This document shows positions 16,301-23,855 of a stretch of DNA of 35,826 nt, piece by piece. This DNA comes from Planctomycetales bacterium (GTDB taxonomy: Bacteria > Planctomycetota > JAKEIC01): NCBI GenBank assembly GCA_022614695.1, contig JAKEIC010000311.1, positions 1 to 35,826 of the forward strand. The letters are read 5' to 3'. The notes beneath the pieces are model-generated. The model was not told the DNA's origin and did not search any database. It worked only from the letters and a program-made list of their open reading frames with translations. A program made the position numbers and the translations under genes. Position 1 is the first letter of the stretch. Every line of letters starts with the position of its first letter.

Positions 16301-17857
16301 CTACCTCCTCTCCCCCAGGCACTCCCGGTGGGCCCTGTAGCCCGCCGCCTCGCCCGCCGCGCGGCTCTCGAACGGGATCCGGTTCTCGGGGGACGGGATC
16401 GCGGGGCAGTCGAGGGTGTGGAGCATCCGGGTCCCCTTGTGGCCGACGGCTCCGGGGTCGGGGGCCCGGGGCGACGCGGCCGTGCCCCACAATCCCCGGC
16501 GGGCCTCCCGCGCCTCGCGCTCGAGGCGGAGGTAGGCGTCCCGCCGGGAGAACTCCTGCCGTGCGAAGACCCGAGCGTAGCCAGCCCCGATCAGGGTCGC
16601 GCCGAGGTCCGTCCCGTCCACGTGCACGTGCGCGACCGCCCGGCCGTAGCGGTCCCGGGTCTTGAGGTCCCCGATCACGTCCACCTCGCGTCCCTCGACG
16701 CGCGCGCGGACATAGCCGAAGCTCTCCTCGCCGAAGGATTCCTTCGGCTTCCGCGGATGCCGGATCTCGGGAGCGTCCACGCCAAGGAGCTGGACCGCCA
16801 CGCGGCCGTCCGCCGTCTCGACCTCGATCGTGTCGCCGTCAATCACGCGGATGACGCGAACGCGGGCGGCGGGCACGTCGGGAGCGGGGGCCGCCGGCCC
16901 GCCCAGACAGACGATCCCCGCGGGCACCAGTGCGACGAGGGCGGCCGCGCCCGCCGTCGCCGCCGCACGGCCCGGCCGCGCGCGGAGTGAGCGGGCCGCC
17001 CGCGCGAGGCGACCGGGCCGCCGACCCGCGATCGGCTGTCCGGCGAGCCAGCGGTCCAGGTCGGCGACAAGCTCACGCGCGTCCGGATAGCGGTCGGCCG
17101 GCGCCTTCTCGAGGAGCTTCAGGCAAATCGTCTCGAGGCCCCGGTCCACGGCCGGGTTCAGCCGCCGGGGGCTGCGGGCCGGCTCGACCAGGACCCGGTA
17201 GACGACCGCGGTCGCGGTTGCGCCCTCGAACGGGCTGCGCCCCGTGAGCATCCGGTAGAGGATCGCGCCGAGCGAGTAGAGGTCGCTCCGCGGGTCGAGC
17301 GCCTCCCGGTCCCCGCGCGCCTGCTCCGGGGACATGTACTGCGGCGTCCCGAGGATCTCCCCGGCGCGGGTGAGGGAGGAGTCGTCGAGGGACACGGGGC
17401 GGGCGAGGCCGAAGTCCGTCACGTGCGGGACGTCGTCCTTGCCCACCAGCACGTTCGACGGCTTCAGGTCCCTGTGGAGGATCCCCCTCCCGTGGGCATG
17501 GGCCAGCGCTTCCGCGATCCTGCGGAGCATCTGCACGGCTCGGCGCGGAGCGGGCTTCTCGGCAGCGATCCACTGGTCGAGCCCCACGCCCTCGACGAAC
17601 TCCATCGCCACGTAGGGGTCGTCGCCGTCGCGACCCGACTCGACGAGCCGGACCAGCGAGGGATGGTCGAACGCGCGCATGGCCTCGGCCTCACGCTCGA
17701 ACCGCCGCCGCTGCTCGTCGGAGGCGTGGGCGCCCTGGACGAGGACCTTCACGGCCGCGACCTGCCCCGACTCGCGGTGGCGAGCCCTGTAGACGACCCC
17801 CATGCCGCCCCCGCCGAGCTTCTCGAGGACGTCGAAGGGGCCGATGGACGACTTCAC
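16301..17857 (-). CDS. Membrane Ser/Thr kinase fused to SNase-like domain and Ada-like Cys/His tail
   Basis: 518 residues. A complete PknB-type kinase occupies about 8-275: LGGGGMGVVY (14-23), VAAVK with catalytic Lys37, HRDLKPSN (128-135), DFG (148-150), GTPQYMSPEQARG. One membrane helix (298-320) follows. The outer part has a staphylococcal-nuclease fold (333-457) with VIDGDT (338-343), LLGVDAPE (357-364) and DRYGR (near 402-406), then an Ada-metal-binding-like tail (473-513) with LHTLDCP and HREC. In staphylococcal nuclease the Asp21, Asp40, Glu43 and Arg87 positions match, but Arg35 aligns with Gln356, so catalysis may be lost or altered. The kinase probably signals from an extracytoplasmic sensor. 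GTG 17857 overlaps the stop of the GT9 gene (GTGA). Confidence 0.85.
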   Translation of the reverse strand: MKSSIGPFDVLEKLGGGGMGVVYRARHRESGQVAAVKVLVQGAHASDEQRRRFEREAEAMRAFDHPSLVRLVESGRDGDDPYVAMEFVEGVGLDQWIAAEKPAPRRAVQMLRRIAEALAHAHGRGILHRDLKPSNVLVGKDDVPHVTDFGLARPVSLDDSSLTRAGEILGTPQYMSPEQARGDREALDPRSDLYSLGAILYRMLTGRSPFEGATATAVVYRVLVEPARSPRRLNPAVDRGLETICLKLLEKAPADRYPDARELVADLDRWLAGQPIAGRRPGRLARAARSLRARPGRAAATAGAAALVALVPAGIVCLGGPAAPAPDVPAARVRVIRVIDGDTIEVETADGRVAVQLLGVDAPEIRHPRKPKESFGEESFGYVRARVEGREVDVIGDLKTRDRYGRAVAHVHVDGTDLGATLIGAGYARVFARQEFSRRDAYLRLEREAREARRGLWGTAASPRAPDPGAVGHKGTRMLHTLDCPAIPSPENRIPFESRAAGEAAGYRAHRECLGERR

Positions 17858-18858
17858 GGCGCGAGAATCCGGAGCGCGGCGTCGGCGACGGCCTGCGGGG
17901 GGATCGTGTCGGTGGTGGCCCCCGCGCCGCGGACGACGGCGCACCTCGCGCCACGCGGGGCGAAGAGAGCCGGATCGGTCGGCCCGAACAGCCCGACCGT
18001 CGGACGTCCGAGGAGCGCCGCGGCGTGCATTGCGGCCGAGTCGGGGGCGACGACCAGGTCGCTCTCCGCGAGGACCGCGACCAGCTCGCGGAGGTCGAGG
18101 GGAGCGAACGGGAGCAGCGCCGGGGAGGCGGCGGCCCCCGCCGCGGAGGCGAGCGCCTCCTCGCCCGGGCCGTAGGCGACTCCCATCGTGCCCCCGAGGC
18201 GCGCCCGCAGGAGCGCGGCGAGCGCCCCGTAGCTCTCCGCGGGCCAACGCTTGTCGGCCCGCCTCTCGCTGGTCCCCGGCGCGAGGAGGATGCGGGGCCT
18301 CGGCCCCCCCGCGCTCCACCAGGCGGCGGCGCGGGCGCGGGCGCACGGGTCCACCGGGAGGACGGGCTCCGCGGGCGCCTCCCGGCCGGACGCCGCGCGC
18401 GCGAGGGCGAGGTACTTCTCGACGCGGTGCTGGGCGGAGGGCTGAGGCCCGAGGCGGCGCGTCGTGAAGAGGTGGCTCCCCTCCACGCAGTCGCCCCGCG
18501 CGAACCCGAGCCTCTCGCGCGCCCCCGAGAGGAGTCCCGCGAGCGCCGACTTCGCGTTCCCCTGGAAGTCGAGCGCGAGCCCGTAGCGGCGAGCGCGGAG
18601 GCCGCGCACGAGGGCCCGGAGGCTCTCCCACGCCTCGCCCAGCCGGAGCGCCCGCGCCGCGGTTGCCATCGCCCGGCGCGGGACGACGAAGAGGTCGTCG
18701 AGGTGCGGGTGTTCCTCGAGGAGCGGCGCCGCGCGGTCCTCGACCATCCACCCGATCCGCGCGTGCGGGAGCGCCGCCCGGAGGTGCGCGAGCGCGGGCA
18801 GCGTGTGGAGCACGTCCCCGATCGCCGAGAGGCGCAGGATCAGCACGGACGCGGGCAC
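17854..18858 (-). CDS. Glycosyltransferase family 9 (heptosyltransferase-like)
   Basis: A 334-residue GT-B enzyme of the ADP-heptose:LPS heptosyltransferase superfamily. It opens with ILRLSAIGDVLHTLPAL, the family's N-terminal signature. DFQGNAKSALAGLLSGA follows mid-protein, then LAPGTSERRADKRWPAESY (nucleotide-sugar binding) and APDSAAMHAAALLGRPTVGLFGPTDP near the C-terminus. It likely adds a sugar to a lipopolysaccharide core or similar envelope glycan on the cytoplasmic side. The GTG start at 18858 lies 9 nt after TACAAT. The downstream kinase-nuclease fusion overlaps it by 4 nt, so the two are co-expressed. Confidence 0.88.
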   Translation of the reverse strand: MPASVLILRLSAIGDVLHTLPALAHLRAALPHARIGWMVEDRAAPLLEEHPHLDDLFVVPRRAMATAARALRLGEAWESLRALVRGLRARRYGLALDFQGNAKSALAGLLSGARERLGFARGDCVEGSHLFTTRRLGPQPSAQHRVEKYLALARAASGREAPAEPVLPVDPCARARAAAWWSAGGPRPRILLAPGTSERRADKRWPAESYGALAALLRARLGGTMGVAYGPGEEALASAAGAAASPALLPFAPLDLRELVAVLAESDLVVAPDSAAMHAAALLGRPTVGLFGPTDPALFAPRGARCAVVRGAGATTDTIPPQAVADAALRILAP

Positions 18859-18867
18859 CGGCGGAGA

Positions 18868-18873
18868 ATTGTA
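18868..18873 (-). promoter_or_regulatory. -10 hexamer TACAAT, 9 nt before the GT9 gene
   Basis: TACAAT on the minus strand lies in the 20-bp gap after the preceding gene and ends 9 nt before the GTG at 18858, again predicting a leaderless transcript. Confidence 0.5.
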
Positions 18874-18878
18874 GCCGC

Positions 18879-20300
18879 TCACCGCCCGGCGTTTCCGGCG
18901 GCAAGGAGGTCCGCGTTCGCGTCGGCCCAAGCCCGGAAGGCGGCGAGCTGGGGAGCGCGGAGCGCCTCCGGCACCGTGGGGTAGAACAGAGGCGGATTCA
19001 CGGGGCCCCGCTCGGGTCCGCGCTGAACAGCTCGTCGCCCTCTCTCGACCTTCTCCACGAAGCCCCGCCATGCGAGCAGGCGCGCAACGCGACGCTCGTC
19101 CGCCATCAGATCAAGGAGAGTGGAGGCCGCAAGCCTGTGGCAGTAGACGCAACCCTCGAGGGACCACGCCATCCCCGGCGACGGGAAGCTGCGATCCATC
19201 TCGTCCGCGAACTCGATGAGTAGCTCCGCGTCGCCGCCGACCCAAGTGTGGGGGTCCCGCATGACTTCGTGGAGGATCTCTTGTGGGATCGCGGGCGGCG
19301 CTCCGCGGAGGGCCGTCGGAGTCCGGCGAAGGAGAGTCATCCTCTCCGCGCGCACCCGATCCGCGTCCCCGAGCCAGAATCGAGCGTGGGAGATCGCGAT
19401 CGCTCGTACGCCGAGGTCGGGGTGCGAGAGCAGCTCCTCGGTCGTAATCCTGCACGACTCGAGAGCGTCGCCGATACCGCGCGTGTCCGTCGAGAAGCAG
19501 TACTCGGGGTCCCTCTCGACGAGCCGCAGGAGAGCCTCGCCGTGCCTCCGCTCGCGAGTGCGGCCTAGCTCCCACGCGATCGCCCACGGAAGCTGCATAC
19601 GCGAGCGCGAGCGCGGCTCGAGCGCCAGAGCCAGGCGCGCCACGGTCTCCCACCCCGGGAAGCGCCAAGCGGCGGCGGCCTCCCCCGACGCGAAGTTCCA
19701 GGCGGCGAGCGGGTCGGGCTGCCGCCAACCGAACCAGCCGATCAGGAGAAGCGGAATCGCCGGGAGGCCGGCTCGGAGGATCGGCCGAGCCGGCGGGCGC
19801 CCCTCCGCTCCCATGATCAGGGGAGACGTCGAGAGAGCGAGGACGTTCCCGGCTGCGACGAGGTAGAGCCCGACGCCGATGGCGCCCGGGCTCGCCGCTG
19901 CCGCCCGCGCGAGGAGGCCGGCCGCGACGAGCAACGCCGAGAGGAACCCGGCCGCCCCGCCCACCCAGGCGATACGGAGCCTGCCGTGGAGAGCGAGTGT
20001 CAGCGCGATCACCGGACCCAGGATCGCCCCCCAAGTACCGACCCCGGCGAGGAACGCGCTCGGGTCCCGTCCGGGCGAGAGCCAGATCCAGTGCGTCGCC
20101 AAAGTCGTCCCGAGGTCGTTCAGCAGGAACGACTTCGGCGCCACGGGGAGCACGAAACCGAGTATCGCGAGGAAGACGCCGGCCCCGAGAAGGAGACCGA
20201 TCCGGCGGCGGCGGATCCCGGCCGCGACGCGCCAGAGGAAACCTGGACGCGGGCCCGCCTCCTGTACGGCGATCGCGGGATCGGCTCCCGGCTCCGCCAT
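18879..20300 (-). CDS. Membrane protein of unknown function with a CXXCH motif
   Basis: 473 residues, family not recognised. The first 32 residues are cytoplasmic-like and basic. Five hydrophobic helices follow at about 33-54, 82-104, 110-133, 139-160 and 175-192. A helical soluble region of about 280 residues ends the protein. It carries CVYCH at 384-388, the covalent haem-c attachment pattern, but no distal Met ligand is obvious. An ATG at 20309 is in frame, but the one at 20300 is preferred because TATCAT would place transcription start there. The C-terminal region has short helical units (e.g. LSHPDLGVRAIAIS, 291-304) that may be HEAT-like. Function unknown. Confidence 0.7.
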   Translation of the reverse strand: MAEPGADPAIAVQEAGPRPGFLWRVAAGIRRRRIGLLLGAGVFLAILGFVLPVAPKSFLLNDLGTTLATHWIWLSPGRDPSAFLAGVGTWGAILGPVIALTLALHGRLRIAWVGGAAGFLSALLVAAGLLARAAAASPGAIGVGLYLVAAGNVLALSTSPLIMGAEGRPPARPILRAGLPAIPLLLIGWFGWRQPDPLAAWNFASGEAAAAWRFPGWETVARLALALEPRSRSRMQLPWAIAWELGRTRERRHGEALLRLVERDPEYCFSTDTRGIGDALESCRITTEELLSHPDLGVRAIAISHARFWLGDADRVRAERMTLLRRTPTALRGAPPAIPQEILHEVMRDPHTWVGGDAELLIEFADEMDRSFPSPGMAWSLEGCVYCHRLAASTLLDLMADERRVARLLAWRGFVEKVERGRRAVQRGPERGPVNPPLFYPTVPEALRAPQLAAFRAWADANADLLAAGNAGR

Positions 20301-20307
20301 GGCCCTC

Positions 20308-20313
20308 ATGATA
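20308..20313 (-). promoter_or_regulatory. -10 hexamer TATCAT, 7 nt before the ATG at 20300
   Basis: TATCAT on the minus strand ends 7 nt before the chosen ATG and overlaps the alternative upstream ATG, which would then not be in the mRNA. Supports the shorter start. Confidence 0.45.
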
Positions 20314-20354
20314 AGTGCTGCAACCGCCCACGCGGGTCCGTCGTAAGGACTCCC

Positions 20355-20363
20355 AAGGAGGGG
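20355..20363 (+). promoter_or_regulatory. Shine-Dalgarno AAGGAGGGG for the gene at 20367
   Basis: AAGGAGGGG ends three bases before the ATG at 20367 and strongly marks this start, in contrast to the leaderless starts nearby. Confidence 0.7.
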
Positions 20364-20366
20364 ACC

Positions 20367-21662
20367 ATGAACGCACGTCGTCTCGCCTTGGCGTCCGCTC
20401 TCGGGGTCGGGCTCGCGTCCGCGGGGATTCTGCTCGCGCAGGAGTCGCCCCCCGTCGACGATGGGCTCGTCGTCCACGAGTGGGGGACGTTCACCTCGAT
20501 GCAGGGATCCGCGGGCGGGACCCTCGAGGGGCTCCACCACGAGGAGGAGGGGCTCCCCTCGTTCGTCTACTCGCGCCGCGAGGTCCGCGAGTGCCCCCTC
20601 CGGGACCGGGGGTACAAGGGGCTCGAGGTTCCGGTCTGGCGCGTGACACGCAAGATGGAGACGCCCGTCACCTACTTCTACGCGACGAAACCGACGCGCG
20701 CGCGGGTTCGCGTGGCGTTCGAGCGGGGGCTCCTGACGCAGTGGTTCCCCGTGAGCGACCTCCTCGGCCCGCCCGAAGCGTCCCGGGACGGCGGTCCGCT
20801 CGACATGGCCTCGGTCGAGAGGAGCTTCCTCGAGTGGGAGGTGGACGTCCTCCCGCGCGGCGAGGGGGTTTCCGAGATCCCCCAGGTCGCCGCCGACGAC
20901 CCGTGGCGGTTCGCTCGGCTCCCCGACTCGAACTGCGTCCGGACGGTCGCGCGGAAGGCGCCGCGGATGGGCCCGGTCGAGACGGAGAAGTTCCTCTTCT
21001 ACCGGGGGCTCGGGAGCTTTCCGCTCCCGATCCGGGCCACCACCGAGCACAACGGGAAGGTGACCCTGCGGAACGAGGGAGACGAGCCCATCCGGAGCGT
21101 CTTCCTCTTCAACGTGCGGGGGAACCTCGCCTCGGTGGTCCGCCTCGGCGAGATCCCCGCCGGCGGCGAGAAGTCCGGGATGGCGGGTGTCGGCTGATGC
21201 TCCTCCCCCGCGCTCGACCGGGCGGTCGAGCAGATCGGCGGGGAGCTCCGGGCAGCGCTCGTGGCCGAGGGCCTCTTCGAGAAGGAGGCCGAGGCGATGG
21301 TCCGCACGTGGGAGAGGAGCTACTTCCGGACGGAGGGGCTACGGGCCCTCTACGTCCTGCCTCGGAAGGCCACCGACGCGATCCTCCCGATCTCGATAGA
21401 GCCCGCGCCGAGGAGCCTGGTCCGGGTGCTCGTCGGCCGTCTCGAGTGCGTGACCCCCGAGGACGAGGAGACCGTCGCCTGGGCTCTCGCCAACCGCCGC
21501 TCGGAGGCGCCCGAGACGCGCCGCAAGGCGGAGGAGAAGCTCGCCCGGTACGGCCGCTTCCTCGAGCCCCACGTCCGGCGCGCGCTCGAGCTGGCGAAGG
21601 ACGACGCCGTCCGCCGAGGTGCGCGCGAGGTGCTCGCGGAGATCGAGGCGGGGGGGCGCTGA
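20367..21662 (+). CDS. Secreted 'VVHEWGTFTS' protein of unknown function, interrupted by in-frame TGA
   Basis: A signal peptide (residues 1-25, ending ILLAQ) precedes a domain opening with GLVVHEWGTFTSMQGS, a hypothetical family I recall from planctomycetes and myxobacteria. GLEVPVWRVTRKMETPVTY and FLFYRGLGSFPLPI follow. Codon 277 is TGA (21195-21197). The same frame then continues for 154 codons with AEGLFEKEAEAMVRTWERSY and LYVLPRKATDAILPI, which from memory belong to the same protein in relatives. The codon after TGA is TGC. A perfect stem-loop follows (21212-21231). Stop at 21660, four bases from the convergent DUF1259-GspG gene. Read as one gene with an internal TGA; nonsense mutation, sequence error and recoding remain open. 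Confidence 0.72.
21195..21231 (+). promoter_or_regulatory. In-frame TGA followed by a perfect stem-loop (SECIS-like geometry)
   Basis: TGA at 21195-21197 is followed after 14 nt by GCTCGACC (21212-21219), loop GGGC (21220-21223) and GGTCGAGC (21224-21231): an 8-bp perfect stem with a G-starting four-base loop, 22 nt from the TGA. The arrangement nearly copies that at 5177-5213 although the genes are unrelated. Confidence 0.4.
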
Positions 21663-21666
21663 GGGC

Positions 21667-22998
21667 CTACTTCCCGCCTGCGGCTCTCACGTCATCGGGG
21701 GTCCCATCCTCACGGTCAGGTCCCGAGGACCAGAGATCGTATGCCTTCCCGTCGGGCGCTGGCGAGACGTAGCGGTAGGCGTTCCCCCAGGGGTCGGCTG
21801 GGAGAACTTCCAGATACGGGCCGTTCCACGTCCTATGCCGCGGGACATCGGCTGGACGCGTCACGAGTGCCGAGAGCCCTTCGCCGGTGGTAGGAGAGCG
21901 CCCCACGTCGGCTCGGAAGAGCCCCAGGACCGAGACGATCTGCAGGAGGGCAACCCGGGCGCGCACGATCTTCATCTCCTCGACCCTGTCCACACGACGA
22001 GGCGTCGGCCATGGGTTCTGGCCTCCGGGCTGTTCCCAACAGAATTCCCAGGCCACCCGGATGGTCGTCGCCAACTCCGGGGCTCTACCTTCGGCTTCGA
22101 AATGCACGAACATCACCTGTCGAGACTCTCCAAGGAAGTGGTTGTGGATCCCGGTCACGTGGATGCCGCCGGACCGCAGCGCGTCGAGGACTGTCGAGAG
22201 CTTCTCGAGGGTCACACAGGTGTCCCCCATGACCATCGTCCGACCGCACGGGCACGCGTAAAACGCTGCCCAACAGGCCAGACCGACGCCAGGCCAGAGG
22301 CGCGGCCGAGACGCCCCCGGGAAATGGACCGGCAAGGACTTCCGAGGATCAGGATCGGGAGGGAACTCACATCGGGCGGCAGACAGGTGTACTTCCAGAT
22401 CCGTCCTCGGCAGAGTCACCTTGTACACCCCATCCTTCGGCGGCGGCCCCTCGCGGCCAAGGATCTTCGCCACCTCCTTCCAGTCCGGCTCGACGGCCTT
22501 GGCGCCTACCGGGATCTCCGGCGGCGGCGGCGCCGGCTTCCCGAGCTGGTTCCAGCACGCCCGGATCGTCCTCGCGAGAGCGGCCGCGGGTCCCCGGCCC
22601 TGGAAGTGCATGAAGAAGAGCCGCGGGCTCTCGATCGTCATGTGGTTGTGGAGCGCCACGACCTCGATCCCGCCCGCGCGCAGGGCGTCCAGCACCGGGT
22701 CTATCTCGTGCTCGAGGCAGCACGTGTCCCCGACCGCCGTCGCGTCCTCCGGCGTGCCGACGAACGCCGCGTAGGAGTTCAGCCCCATCGCGGCCGGGAT
22801 CGGGAGGCCCATCCGGCCCTTTACCGCCACGTCGGTCCGGAGGATGGTCACCTTGTAGGAGCCGTCCTTCGCGAGGTCCCCGGGCTTCCCGAGGATCTCC
22901 CCGATCGGCCTCCAGGGGTCGGCCGGCTCCTGGGCCTCGGCGGCGCCGAGAGCGAACGACGGAACGACGACGGCCCAGATGACGAGGCTACTCTTCAT
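21667..22998 (-). CDS. Secreted tandem DUF1259 protein with C-terminal GspG-like domain
   Basis: 443 residues. A signal peptide (1-22, ending AAEAQ) precedes two copies of a DUF1259 (LppY/LpqO) domain. Copy one (about 28-155) has GDTCCLEHEIDPVLDAL and VALHNHMTIESPRLFFMHF. Copy two (about 170-325) has GDTCVTLEKLSTVLDAL and IHNHFLGESRQVMFVHF. Residues about 340-443 resemble the globular part of GspG, the major type II secretion pseudopilin (NGPYLEVLPADPWGNAYRY, YDLWSSGPDREDGTPDD). The N-terminal prepilin helix is missing, so it cannot assemble as a normal pseudopilin. DUF1259 function is unknown; the paired His motifs could bind metal. GGAGGAG lies six bases before the ATG. Confidence 0.8.
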   Translation of the reverse strand: MKSSLVIWAVVVPSFALGAAEAQEPADPWRPIGEILGKPGDLAKDGSYKVTILRTDVAVKGRMGLPIPAAMGLNSYAAFVGTPEDATAVGDTCCLEHEIDPVLDALRAGGIEVVALHNHMTIESPRLFFMHFQGRGPAAALARTIRACWNQLGKPAPPPPEIPVGAKAVEPDWKEVAKILGREGPPPKDGVYKVTLPRTDLEVHLSAARCEFPPDPDPRKSLPVHFPGASRPRLWPGVGLACWAAFYACPCGRTMVMGDTCVTLEKLSTVLDALRSGGIHVTGIHNHFLGESRQVMFVHFEAEGRAPELATTIRVAWEFCWEQPGGQNPWPTPRRVDRVEEMKIVRARVALLQIVSVLGLFRADVGRSPTTGEGLSALVTRPADVPRHRTWNGPYLEVLPADPWGNAYRYVSPAPDGKAYDLWSSGPDREDGTPDDVRAAGGK

Positions 22999-23004
22999 GC
23001 GGGT

Positions 23005-23011
23005 CTCCTCC
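23005..23011 (-). promoter_or_regulatory. Shine-Dalgarno GGAGGAG for the DUF1259-GspG gene
   Basis: GGAGGAG on the minus strand is six bases before the ATG at 22998. A weak -10-like TACACT (23026-23021) lies a further nine bases upstream. Confidence 0.65.
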
Positions 23012-23079
23012 GGGACGGTGAGTGTATCGTTCCGGGCAATCTCCGACCCCCCGCGCCCAGAGAGTCAGGTCCTCGGGAC

Positions 23080-23132
23080 TAGCTCGCGCTGGTCGCGCTC
23101 GGTTCCTGCCGTCGCGCGAATAGCGCGAGCTA
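23080..23132. repeat. 11-bp perfect inverted repeat spanning a stop codon
   Basis: TAGCTCGCGCT (23080-23090) and AGCGCGAGCTA (23122-23132) are perfect inverted copies around a 31-nt GC-rich spacer that holds further GTCGCGC copies. The right arm contains the TAG stop of the gene at 23130. It could be a factor-independent-like terminator without a T-tract or a REP-type repeat. Confidence 0.5.
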
Positions 23133-23855
23133 CGCCCGCGCCGTGAGGCCGAGGAAGACGTGGAAGCTCGAGAGCCCCACGCGGTCGCGGTCGCGGATGG
23201 TTGGCTGCGCCCCCGTCTTGTCGCGGACGGTCGTGCGTGACTCCCCCCAGCCGATCACGTACTCGGCGCCGAAGGTCACGAAGTACCGGGACTTCTTCCA
23301 CTGCCCGATCGGCACGTCGAGAGAGATCCCCGGCCGCAGCACCCCGCCCCAGAGCCCCTGCTTCACCCGGAGCTGGCTCTCGCGGAGCGCCTTCCGGTCG
23401 TCCTTGTCCCGTTGCATCCAGCCGCGGACCACGCCGGCAGCCAGGGTGAGGCGGAGGCTCGTCCCGTAGCGTTCCTTCTCGAGCGGCAGCACCCAGTCCA
23501 CGCCGAGGAGCCCCATCCCCTGGTAGAACTCGCCTCCCGAGAGCGCGCCCGTCGGCTCCGCCTCGTTCGAGCCGATCGAGCCCCCGAACGAGAGGAAGAG
23601 GCCGTCCGTGACCGCGACCCCGCCCCGGACGAGCGCCTCCCAGCCCGGATCGAAGTCCGGATCGGCCGGGACCGTCCCGGCGCCCGTGAGGACCCCGAAG
23701 AGGGTCGCCGGCTTCGGCACGAGCGGCCTCGACATCTCCTCGAGCCCGTCCACGCTGTGCGGCGCGATCCCCGGTTCCTGGGCCGCCGCCGGTCCCGGGG
23801 CGAGGATCGTCGCGGCGAGCCAGGAACCCGGGACCAGGAGCCAGGAACGCGTCAT
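23130..23855 (-). CDS. Secreted protein, probable small outer-membrane beta-barrel
   Basis: 241 residues with a clear signal peptide (1-25, ending GPAAAQ). The mature part has alternating hydrophobic/polar strands with many Gly and aromatic residues (e.g. DGLFLSFGGSIGS, MGLLGVDWVLPLE, YFVTFGAEYVIGWGES, SFHVFLGLTARA), as in outer-membrane barrels of eight to ten strands. The last residue is not the usual Phe. No family is recognised. The ATG at 23855 overlaps the stop of the TIG-propeller gene (ATGA), so both surface proteins are made from one message. Confidence 0.65.
   Translation of the reverse strand: MTRSWLLVPGSWLAATILAPGPAAAQEPGIAPHSVDGLEEMSRPLVPKPATLFGVLTGAGTVPADPDFDPGWEALVRGGVAVTDGLFLSFGGSIGSNEAEPTGALSGGEFYQGMGLLGVDWVLPLEKERYGTSLRLTLAAGVVRGWMQRDKDDRKALRESQLRVKQGLWGGVLRPGISLDVPIGQWKKSRYFVTFGAEYVIGWGESRTTVRDKTGAQPTIRDRDRVGLSSFHVFLGLTARA

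Noticed and set aside
17858..18904. Upstream extension of the kinase-nuclease reading frame
   Set aside because: The frame stays open, but its translation over the GT9 gene is low-complexity. Kinase homology and the GTGA overlap place the start at 17857.
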